NCBI RefSeq assembly: GCF_003054705.1
Contig: NZ_QAYX01000023.1
Span: 1-64,000 of the forward strand
DNA: 64,000 nucleotides
Reading direction: 5' to 3'
Source: Opitutus sp. ER46
GTDB taxonomy: Bacteria; Verrucomicrobiota; Verrucomicrobiia; Opitutales; Opitutaceae
The position numbers and the translations under genes are program-made. The notes below the pieces were generated by a model. It made no database searches, was not told where the DNA came from, and worked only from the letters and a program-made list of their open reading frames with translations. This document shows, in pieces, positions 57,521 through 64,000 of this stretch (position 1 is the stretch's first letter; each line of letters starts with the position of its first letter).

Positions 57521-60496
57521 GTGCCGTCGCTTGTGAGACTCTGCTTTCGAGTGTGCTTGTTGCTGCTGGCTGGCCTGGCGACCCGGGCGGGCTGGGCGTC
57601 TGGCGCCGACCGCCCGCCGGCCGACGGCTTTGTGGTGCGCGAGTGGCGCTCGGAGTCGGGACTGCCGAGCGACGACGTGTACCAGGTGGCTCAGGACGCG
57701 CGCGGCCATCTGTGGGTGGCCACGCGCAGCGGCGTCGTCCGCTTCGATGGGGCGGGCTTCTTCCCGGTGCCCGGCGCGGCGGGGCGCGACCTGTATTTGA
57801 ACCTGCTGCCGGAGGCGGACGGTTCGGTGCTGCTGGTGCCGCGCACCGGGGATCCGGTCCGGTTCAAGGACGGCGGGTGGCGAAGGGAGCCGCTGGCCGC
57901 GCCGCTGGCCGGCCAGGCAGGCGGGCAGGCGTTGCGTGCGCCGGACGGAGCGCTCTGGTGCTCGGTCCGCGGCGCGGTGCAGCGGGTGCGGGGAAAAGAC
58001 CACAAGGTTTTCGGTCGGGCGGACGGCATCGCCGAGGGCAGCTGGACCCGCTTCGCGCTCGATGGCGGGGGGCGGGTGTGGCTGGCGAGCGACCAGTGGC
58101 TGGCGCGGTACGAGGACGGACGCTTGGTGCGCGTCCCGCTGCCGGTGGCGTCGGAGTTGCGCCTGGCCTCGTCGCGCGCCGCGGGTCCGTGGGTGATCAC
58201 AGACCGGCAGGTGTACAAGATGGACGCCGCGTCACGCCCGGTGCTGATGGCGGAGCTACCGCCGCTCGTCGGGGCTCATTACGTCGCAGCCGCAGCGGAG
58301 GACAGCCGCGGCTGGCTCTGGCTGGGCACGCGGTCGCAGGGCGTCCACGTCGTCGGGCGCGAAGGCGTGATCCCGGTGCCGACCGCGAGCGACAATATCA
58401 CGACGCTGATCGAGGACCGCGAGGGCACGATCTGGGCGGCGGCAATTCCGGGCGGGCTCTACGCGATCGCGCCGCGAATCTACACCCTCCACACCAAGGC
58501 CAATGGCCTGGCCGCGACGGGTGTGACGGCGGTCTGCGAGACTGCGCCCGGAGAAATCTGGTGCGCCAACGGCGATGGCGGCGTCGTGCGGCTGCGGGAC
58601 GGACACATCGACCATTGGATCCTCCGGCACGAGGGCCGCGTGTACGGGGCGGTGTCGGTGTCGCCGCACCCGGAGCGCGGCGTGTGGGTGACCGGGTCGT
58701 CCTCGTCGTTTTGGGTCGATGGCGAGGGCGGGGTGACGTTCCTCGCCGCGGTGCCGAGCTCGGGGCCGCAGCCCGCCAGCTTCACCTCGGCCGCCGGCGA
58801 ATGGTGGCTCACGATGGCCGATGGGCGGGTGGGGCGTTGGAACGGCGCGTCCTTCCAGAGCTACGGCGTGGAGGCGGGATTGAGCGAGCGCGGGGTGCGG
58901 TCGTTTGCGGCGGGTCCCCAGGGAGAAGTGCTGGTCGGCACCAACGATGGGCAACTGCTGCGTTTCACGGCCGGACGATTTGTCCCGCTGCTGCCGGCCG
59001 GCGTGTCGCTCGGCGTCGCGATCAACGGCATCCTGCCGATGGACGATGGCTATTGGCTGGCGACGGCGGGTGAGGGGCTGGTGGTGATGCGGCCGGGGCG
59101 GAACGCCCGCGTGAATGCGTTGAATGGTCTGCCGCACGACAACCTCACGCAGCTCGTGCCGGACGGCCGCGGGTTTGTGTGGTGCGGTTCGGCGGCGGGC
59201 GTGTTTCGCGTCGCGCGGGAGGACGTCCGGCGCGTGGCGGCCGGCGAGGCGAAGGTCGTGGCCGCGCTCCAACTCGGGCGGGATGAAGGGCTGGGCGACG
59301 CGAATTGCCGTGGCCTTTACGGCCCGGGCGCGCTGCGCAGCCGGGACGGACGCGTGTGGTTTGCGACGCGCCAGGGGCTGCTGGCCATCAACCCGGAGGC
59401 CGATGCGCTGTCCCCTCCGGCGCCGCAGGCGGCCATCGAGGAGCTCCGGATCGACGGCGAGGCGCAGGTGCTGCGCGCGCCGCTGGTCGTCGACCCTGCG
59501 GGCCACAAACTGGAGTTCTCGTTCTCGGTCCTGGCGCTGGCGGCGCCGAGCCGCGTGCGTGCGCGCTACCGGTTGGTCGGGTTTGACGAAGGGTGGGTGG
59601 AAGCGGGCGGGCGGCGCGTGGCCGTGTATCCCCGGCTGCCCCCGGGCGAGTATCGTTTCGAAGTGGCGGCGAGCTACGGCCAGCCCCGCGAAGGCGAGGC
59701 GCCGGCGGTCGTGGCGATCACGGTGCCGCGCCGCTGGTGGCAGACGCTCTGGTTCCAGGCCGGGGTGGTGCTCGGGCTGGTCGGCGTGGTCGCGGGCGTC
59801 GTCCGCGTGTGGACGTACCGCCGCCTGCGCCGCCGGATCGAGCGGCTGGAGCACGAGACGGCGATCGCGCGGGAGCGGGCGCGCATCGCGCAGAACATCC
59901 ACGATGACGTCGGGGCCAGCCTCACCCGGATCAGCCTGCTGACCCAGGCGAGTTCGCCGCTGTCGCCGGAGGCGCCGAAGCTGGAGCGGATCTACGAGAC
60001 GGCGCGCGAAATCACGCGCTCGCTCGACCAGATCGTCTGGGCGGTGAACCCGCAGTACGACTCGCTCGAGAGCTTCGTCGGCTACCTGACCGATTTCGCC
60101 CAGCCGTTTCTCGGGCTGGCGCGCGTGCGCTGCCGCCTCGACATACCTGCGGTGCTGCCGCCGATCGTTCTGTCGGGCGAGACACGGCACCAGCTGTTCC
60201 TCTGCTGCCGGGAGGCGCTGAACAACGTGGTGAAGCACGCGCGGGCCACAGAAGTGACGGTCCGGCTCGCGTGGACGGCACCGCGGCTGCGGATCGTGAT
60301 CGCCGACGACGGCCGGGGCCTCGCCGCGGCGGCGGCGGACACGCCGGAGCGCGGGCGGAGCGGGCATGGGTTGGCCAACCTGAGGGAGCGCATGGCGCGG
60401 CTCGGTGGGTCCGGCACGGTGGGGCCGGCCGCGGAGGGCGGCACCGTTGTGACGCTCGTCGTCGCGCTCGCGGGCGACGGGACCCTTTCGCCATGA
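57521..60496 (+). CDS. Histidine kinase with periplasmic two-component regulator propeller
   Basis: A 991-residue sensor. The N-terminal signal or anchor is MPSLVRLCFRVCLLLLAGLA (GTG 57521; GTG 57533 is also possible). Residues about 35-620 are Reg_prop-type beta-propeller repeats (SGLPSDDVYQVAQDARGHLW, GLPHDNLTQLVPDGRGFVW), then a Y_Y_Y domain at about 640-730 (YRLVGFDEGWVEAGG). One TM helix follows at about 745-765. The cytoplasmic HisKA_3 domain has the phospho-acceptor H794 in RIAQNIHDDVGASLTRI, and the ATPase G-box is GRSGHGLANLRERM. No receiver is fused, unlike the hybrid sensors of Bacteroidetes. The stop overlaps the regulator's ATG by four bases. Confidence 0.92.
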   Translation: MPSLVRLCFRVCLLLLAGLATRAGWASGADRPPADGFVVREWRSESGLPSDDVYQVAQDARGHLWVATRSGVVRFDGAGFFPVPGAAGRDLYLNLLPEADGSVLLVPRTGDPVRFKDGGWRREPLAAPLAGQAGGQALRAPDGALWCSVRGAVQRVRGKDHKVFGRADGIAEGSWTRFALDGGGRVWLASDQWLARYEDGRLVRVPLPVASELRLASSRAAGPWVITDRQVYKMDAASRPVLMAELPPLVGAHYVAAAAEDSRGWLWLGTRSQGVHVVGREGVIPVPTASDNITTLIEDREGTIWAAAIPGGLYAIAPRIYTLHTKANGLAATGVTAVCETAPGEIWCANGDGGVVRLRDGHIDHWILRHEGRVYGAVSVSPHPERGVWVTGSSSSFWVDGEGGVTFLAAVPSSGPQPASFTSAAGEWWLTMADGRVGRWNGASFQSYGVEAGLSERGVRSFAAGPQGEVLVGTNDGQLLRFTAGRFVPLLPAGVSLGVAINGILPMDDGYWLATAGEGLVVMRPGRNARVNALNGLPHDNLTQLVPDGRGFVWCGSAAGVFRVAREDVRRVAAGEAKVVAALQLGRDEGLGDANCRGLYGPGALRSRDGRVWFATRQGLLAINPEADALSPPAPQAAIEELRIDGEAQVLRAPLVVDPAGHKLEFSFSVLALAAPSRVRARYRLVGFDEGWVEAGGRRVAVYPRLPPGEYRFEVAASYGQPREGEAPAVVAITVPRRWWQTLWFQAGVVLGLVGVVAGVVRVWTYRRLRRRIERLEHETAIARERARIAQNIHDDVGASLTRISLLTQASSPLSPEAPKLERIYETAREITRSLDQIVWAVNPQYDSLESFVGYLTDFAQPFLGLARVRCRLDIPAVLPPIVLSGETRHQLFLCCREALNNVVKHARATEVTVRLAWTAPRLRIVIADDGRGLAAAAADTPERGRSGHGLANLRERMARLGGSGTVGPAAEGGTVVTLVVALAGDGTLSP

Positions 60497-61134
60497 AGAC
60501 GCGCGTTTCGATCGTCGATGACGACGAGCCCACCCGGAAGATCCTGATCGAGGTGATCGGCTGCGTGCCGACGCTGCAGTACGTGAGCGACTATGGCTCC
60601 AGCGCGGTGGCGCTGCGGCAACTCCTGGCGGACCGGCCGGACGTGGTGCTGATGGACATCAACATGCCCGAGCCGAACGGCGTGGAGTGTGTGCGCGTGC
60701 TGAAGCGGCAGATGCCCGGCACGCAGTTTCTGATGCTCACGGTTTACCAGTCGGCGGAGCACGTGTTCGCCGCGCTGGCGGCGGGCGCGACGGGTTACCT
60801 GCTGAAGGAGACGCGCCGCGAGGAGCTGGTGGCGGCGATCGAGCAGATCGCGCTCGGCGGCTCGCCGATGACGAGCGCAATCGCGCGCAAGGTGGTGCAG
60901 TCGTTCGCGCAGCCAGGGTCGGCGCGACCAACCTTCGAGGACCTCACGCCGCGGGAGCGGCAGGTGCTCGAGTGCCTGAGCCAGGGATACCTCTACAAGG
61001 AGATTGCCGACACGATGGGCATCGGCGTGCCGACCGTCGCCACGCATATCCGCAAAATCTACGAAAAGCTGCACGTGCGCTCCCGCTCGCAGGCGATCGC
61101 CAAGTACCTCGGCCACCCCGCCACCGGCGGCTGA
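60493..61134 (+). CDS. NarL/FixJ-family response regulator
   Basis: A 213-residue DNA-binding regulator. The receiver domain (1-125) has VDDDE, the phospho-acceptor D55 in VVLMDINMPEPNG and K in YLLKETRREE. The C-terminal LuxR-type HTH (about 148-205) reads LTPRERQVLECLSQGYLYKEI then GIGVPTVATHIRKIY. The ATG overlaps the kinase stop (ATGA), fixing the start. It is the partner of the HisKA_3 kinase. Its likely target is the receptor/GH3 region just upstream, by analogy with other propeller sensors near sugar genes. Confidence 0.95.
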   Translation: MKTRVSIVDDDEPTRKILIEVIGCVPTLQYVSDYGSSAVALRQLLADRPDVVLMDINMPEPNGVECVRVLKRQMPGTQFLMLTVYQSAEHVFAALAAGATGYLLKETRREELVAAIEQIALGGSPMTSAIARKVVQSFAQPGSARPTFEDLTPRERQVLECLSQGYLYKEIADTMGIGVPTVATHIRKIYEKLHVRSRSQAIAKYLGHPATGG

Positions 61135-61143
61135 GGCGCCGCT

Positions 61144-61272
61144 CGGGCAGAAGCCCAGGACGCCGAGGGAACGAGGACTGCAATTATTACTGCCCCATCC
61201 GCAACGAGTAGCGGGATAATGTCCAGATACTCGGGAATAATGTCCGGATACTCCCGGATAATGTCCGGATAC
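61144..61272 (+). repeat. Intergenic repeat, copy 3 (forward orientation)
   Basis: Same order as copy 2: CGGGCAGAAGCCC, AGGACGCCGAG, GCAATTATTACTGCCCC core, ATCCGCAACGAGTAGCGG, then three 21-bp units with ATAATGTCCRGATAC. It differs from copy 2 at only a few bases up to the first unit. It starts 9 bp after the response-regulator stop and ends directly against the tRNA-like fragment. Confidence 0.88.
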
Positions 61273-61275
61273 GGT

Positions 61276-61325
61276 TCGACGGCTTTCTAAACCGGCGGTC
61301 GTGGGTTCGAGCCCCGGCAACCGGT
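61276..61325 (+). pseudogene. 3' fragment resembling tRNA-Arg(UCU)
   Basis: The sequence reads like the 3' half of a tRNA. An anticodon-loop-like TTTCTAA (61284-61290, anticodon TCT) has imperfect flanking stems. The arm GTGGG-TTCGAGC-CCCGG (61301-61317) has three Watson-Crick pairs plus one wobble and a perfect T-loop TTCGAGC. A 3' acceptor-like stretch follows, without CCA. The 5' half (acceptor strand, D arm) is missing; the repeat stands in its place. The start is uncertain by a few bases. The size and breakpoint in the anticodon arm match the att fragments left when integrases use tRNA genes. Confidence 0.6.
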
Positions 61326-61345
61326 GTTTTGCGCAAGAACCCGAC

Positions 61346-61373
61346 AGGTCGCGCAAGCATGTCGGCGCGACCT
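61346..61373 (+). promoter_or_regulatory. Hairpin in the leader of the alcohol dehydrogenase gene
   Basis: AGGTCGCGC and GCGCGACCT, perfect 9-bp arms around a 10-nt loop, 55 bp before the ATG. It could terminate upstream transcription or be an operator. There is no family assignment. Confidence 0.4.
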
Positions 61374-61427
61374 CGAGCGGGTGCGCTATAGTCCATGCCT
61401 TCTCTCCCTCCTGTACTTTTAAAACCC

Positions 61428-62489
61428 ATGTCCAAACCTGTCGCCTATTCCGTCAAAGCCTACTCCGCCGCCAGCGCGACCTCGCCCCTGGCGCCGGCGT
61501 CGATCCAGCGCCGCGAACCGACCGATCGCGATGTGCAGATCGAAATCCTCTACTGCGGCGTCTGCCATTCCGACATCCACTTCGCGCGCAATGAGTGGCA
61601 CTTCACGCAGTACCCGGCCGTGCCGGGCCATGAGATCGTGGGCCGTGTGAAGCGCGTTGGCCCGAAGGTCACGAAGTTCAAGCCGGGCGACATCGCCGGC
61701 GTGGGCTGCATGGTCGACGCCGACCTGAGTTGTCCCTTCTGCCGCGCCGGGGAGGAACAGTTTTCGCCGACGCACGTGCAGACTTACGGCTCGACCGAGC
61801 GGCACATCGGCGGACCGACGTTTGGCGGTTACTCGGAGAACATCGTGGTCAACGAGCACTTCGCGTTGCGCATCCCCGCCAACCTGAATCTCCCGGCGGT
61901 GGCACCGCTGCTCTGCGCGGGCATCACGACTTATTCGCCGCTGCGGCATTGGCAGGTCGGTCCGGGCAAGAAGGTCGGCATCGTGGGCCTGGGCGGGCTG
62001 GGCCACATGGGCGTGAAGTTCGCACGGGCGTTTGGCGCCCACGTCGTGGTGTTCACCACCTCGCCGGCGAAGAAGCCGGACGCCCTGCGGCTCGGCGCGC
62101 ACGACGTGATCGTGTCCCGCCAGCCGGAGGAGATGAAGGCGCAGGCGGGCACGTTCGACTTCATCCTCGATTGCGTGTCGGCGGAGCACGACCTCAACGC
62201 CTACCTCGCGATGCTGAAGGTGGACGGCAATCTTACGATCGTGGGCGCGCCGGAGAAGCCGCTGCCGGTGGCGGTGTTCAGCCTGATCATGGGGCGCCGG
62301 AGTTTCTCCGGCTCGATGATCGGCGGCATCCGCGAGACGCAGGAGATGCTGGATTTCTGCGGCCAGCACGGGATCACGAGCGACATCGAGATGATCCGGA
62401 TGGACCAGATCAACGAGGCCTACGCGCGGATGCTGAAGAGCGACGTGAAGTACCGCTTCGTGATCGACATGGCGTCGCTGAAGTCCTGA
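61428..62489 (+). CDS. Zinc-dependent alcohol dehydrogenase, YahK/cinnamyl-alcohol type
   Basis: A 353-residue medium-chain dehydrogenase that should reduce aldehydes with NADPH in the cytoplasm. The catalytic zinc ligands are C43 (YCGVCHSDIH), H68-E69 (VPGHEIVG) and the Cys of LLCAGITTYSP. The nucleotide-binding motif is IVGLGGLGHMGVKFA. The structural zinc lobe is unusual: against the family pattern of four Cys after GCMVD, only C102 and C105 remain. The first and last ligand positions are D99 and S113. ATG 61428 (MSKPVAYSV) is chosen; 11 further in-frame codons precede it. It is monocistronic, with a hairpin before and a terminator after. Confidence 0.93.
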   Translation: MSKPVAYSVKAYSAASATSPLAPASIQRREPTDRDVQIEILYCGVCHSDIHFARNEWHFTQYPAVPGHEIVGRVKRVGPKVTKFKPGDIAGVGCMVDADLSCPFCRAGEEQFSPTHVQTYGSTERHIGGPTFGGYSENIVVNEHFALRIPANLNLPAVAPLLCAGITTYSPLRHWQVGPGKKVGIVGLGGLGHMGVKFARAFGAHVVVFTTSPAKKPDALRLGAHDVIVSRQPEEMKAQAGTFDFILDCVSAEHDLNAYLAMLKVDGNLTIVGAPEKPLPVAVFSLIMGRRSFSGSMIGGIRETQEMLDFCGQHGITSDIEMIRMDQINEAYARMLKSDVKYRFVIDMASLKS

Positions 62490-62503
62490 CGCCGGCGCAG
62501 CGG

Positions 62504-62534
62504 TGGCCCGGGCGCGGAGGATCGGCCCGGGCCA
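62504..62534. terminator. Bidirectional terminator between convergent genes
   Basis: TGGCCCGGGC and GCCCGGGCCA, perfect 10-bp arms around an 11-nt loop, 15 bp after the dehydrogenase stop and 82 bp from the end of the convergent AraC gene. Confidence 0.65.
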
Positions 62535-62615
62535 TGCCGCCGCTTACGACGGCAGGCGCAGGCCTGCGGTCTCGATCGATGAGGACGGCAGGCCAGCAGG
62601 GCTCGAAGACTGGCG

Positions 62616-63521
62616 TCAGCGTTTCCGGCGGTAGTCGCTGGGAGAAAGGCCGGTCTCGCGGCGGAAGACCTGGGCGAAATGGCTCGGGGTGGAAAAGCCC
62701 AGGTCCAGCGCCACGGCGACGATGCTTTGGTCGGTCTCCCGCAGGCGCCGGCGCGCTTCCTGCATGCGCGCGTTCACGTGGTACTTGCCCGGGGACATCC
62801 CGGTGGCGCTTTTGAAGAGCCGGTGAAAGTGAAATTTGCTCAGCCCGGCCATCGCCGCGGTCTGGGCGAGGTCGAAGGGCTCGTCGAGGTGAGACTCCAT
62901 CCAGTCGGTGACCTGCTTCAGCTTGTAGCCGGGGAGCGAGGAGCTGGCGCCGCGGGCGTCGCGGGGGATCTCGGCGTAGTGGCGCGCGAGATGCATCGCG
63001 ATGAGGTGCGCGAGGCCCTGGACGCGCAGCGCGCTTGCGCGCGGAGCCATGAGTTCGCCCCGGACGTTCTCCATCATCCAGTTCAGGTCGGGATCCGTGA
63101 ATGCCGACAGGTCGCGCAGGCGCACCTTGGGCGCATCGGCCCCGAAAACCTCCTCGAGGGCGCGATTGAAGAGCGGCAACTCGACGAAGACCATCATGGC
63201 GAGGAACGGTTCGGGCGTGAGGGCCTTCCAGCGGCACTCATACGGGCCGCCTCCGGTGGTGAGGAAGAATGAGCCCTGACGGATCCGATGCGTGACCCAG
63301 GGACCGTTGCCCTCACGTTCCTGAAACTCGACCTCGCCGGAAAACGTCCACGCCAGATGCGGTTCGTTCACTGCCGGCAAGGCCAAGGCGTCGGTCGTGC
63401 GCAACGGTTCATGGATCCAGGCCTTCAGGTCCTGCCACGCCTTGCCGCGACTCGCGCGGAGGCTCCGTGACTTCGTGTACCGCAGGTATGCCTCGGTGGA
63501 GGTTTTGTCGGGGATCGTCAT
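62616..63521 (-). CDS. AraC family transcriptional regulator
   Basis: A 301-residue regulator. The N-terminal part (about 1-190) is a cupin-like ligand domain (PHLAWTFSGEVEF, GSFFLTTGGGPYECRW). The C-terminal double HTH (about 205-301) has LAQTAAMAGLSKFHFHRLFK, GMSPGKYHVNARM and the family end IVAVALDLGFSTPSHFAQVF then GLSPSDYRRKR. ATG 63521 is the first clear start. It is on the minus strand with the downstream gap to the GH29 gene only about 90 bp, so it may be co-transcribed with the fucosidase and regulate it. The effector is unknown. Confidence 0.94.
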   Translation of the reverse strand: MTIPDKTSTEAYLRYTKSRSLRASRGKAWQDLKAWIHEPLRTTDALALPAVNEPHLAWTFSGEVEFQEREGNGPWVTHRIRQGSFFLTTGGGPYECRWKALTPEPFLAMMVFVELPLFNRALEEVFGADAPKVRLRDLSAFTDPDLNWMMENVRGELMAPRASALRVQGLAHLIAMHLARHYAEIPRDARGASSSLPGYKLKQVTDWMESHLDEPFDLAQTAAMAGLSKFHFHRLFKSATGMSPGKYHVNARMQEARRRLRETDQSIVAVALDLGFSTPSHFAQVFRRETGLSPSDYRRKR

Positions 63522-63614
63522 GCGCGCCGGAGTCGGAATCTGGCCGCCAGCGAACCGCAGCTCTGGCGGAGTTTCAAATCGTGAAGATCAGGTCGAGGGA
63601 GCCGAAGCCGGCGG

Positions 63615-64000
63615 TCAGCGGCGGGGCGTGATCTTGAAGACCACGGCGGTGCCGTTTGCGATCACTCGGGGAGGCTCGATCACGAGGGCATCGTCGGTGC
63701 GGGACCACGTGAGCTTTTCGGTGCTGCCCAGGGCCGCTATTTCGGCGATTGCACCGGGCCAAAGCCCGCGCTTCGTTCCGAGCGATTTGATCGTCACCGG
63801 TCCCGAGGGCGTGCCCATCACGATCGCGTAGAGGACCTCTCCCTTGGTGGTGAAGCGGACATCCTCCGCCGTGAACGGCTTGGCCTTTCCTTCGTTGAAG
63901 CCCTGGGCCGACAGCGGCGGTACGCTCGCCATCTGCGGGCCTTCGCCGAAGACCTGCCATGGCCGCGTGCCGTGGATCGCCTCTTGGTTGACCTGCATCC
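63615..64000 (-). CDS. Alpha-L-fucosidase (GH29), C-terminal part cut by window edge
   Basis: The 3' end of a gene whose start lies beyond position 64000. The 128 codons visible encode the end of the GH29 catalytic barrel and the C-terminal beta-domain: VNQEAIHGTRPWQVFGEGP is the family-typical junction, then VRFTTKGEVLYAIVMGTP. The end EPPRVIANGTAVVFKITPRR closes the beta-sandwich. GH29 enzymes remove alpha-linked fucose by a retaining mechanism; the nucleophile and acid residues are outside the window. The gene lies upstream of the AraC gene on the same strand. Which end is truncated is certain; signal peptide and full length cannot be judged. Confidence 0.85.
   Translation of the reverse strand, partial: MQVNQEAIHGTRPWQVFGEGPQMASVPPLSAQGFNEGKAKPFTAEDVRFTTKGEVLYAIVMGTPSGPVTIKSLGTKRGLWPGAIAEIAALGSTEKLTWSRTDDALVIEPPRVIANGTAVVFKITPRR

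Overview
The window is a high-GC chromosome segment, most likely from a member of the Opitutaceae (Verrucomicrobiota). The assignment rests on gene content, not on a marker gene. It has three large TonB-dependent receptors of the type expanded in that family, LacI-type regulators next to glycoside hydrolase genes, a sensor kinase with a periplasmic propeller, an immunoglobulin-domain exoprotein with RAAGPSL repeats, and organophosphate-type MFS transporters. No ribosomal operon, complete tRNA, integrase, intact transposase or CRISPR array is visible.

Left part (0.4-6.1 kb): single genes. These are a GNAT acetyltransferase, an organophosphate-type MFS transporter, pyruvate kinase, a FlxA-like coiled-coil protein, an SRPBCC protein and a DUF983 zinc-ribbon membrane protein.

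Glucan locus (6.3-21.5 kb, all +): a LacI regulator with three near-identical palindromic operators, a secreted PF10091 (GH144-type) hydrolase with a C-terminal CBM9-like domain, a TonB-dependent receptor, a long cytoplasmic GH94 phosphorylase, a GPH-family sugar symporter and a secreted (alpha/alpha)6 hydrolase. GH144 together with a GH94 protein of about 1,150 residues is the enzyme pair known for beta-1,2-glucan breakdown, so I infer a beta-1,2-glucan utilisation locus. An Ig-domain exoprotein follows.

Glycerophosphodiester locus (23.9-30.8 kb, all +): a TonB-dependent receptor with an STN signalling domain, an exported glycerophosphodiester phosphodiesterase, a GlpT-like transporter, a FecI-type sigma factor and a FecR anti-sigma factor. 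Together these could take up, hydrolyse, import and sense phosphodiesters.

Ion block (31.0-49.3 kb): an ArsR-permease-thioredoxin-P5CR-like operon with two matching palindromes, a 12-TM membrane protein, kdpABCDE with an unassigned one-TM gene between kdpB and kdpC, RidA, a two-component system, a P1B-4 metal ATPase and a cytochrome b561. Inverted copies of a roughly 100-130 bp intergenic repeat bound this block.

Second carbohydrate block (49.6-61.1 kb): a GH3 enzyme with PA14 insert, a LacI regulator, a divergent TonB-dependent receptor, and a propeller histidine kinase with a NarL-type regulator. A third copy of the repeat closes it, directly beside a 3' fragment resembling tRNA-Arg(UCU).

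Right end: a zinc alcohol dehydrogenase, an AraC regulator, and the 3' end of an alpha-L-fucosidase (GH29) gene cut by the window edge.
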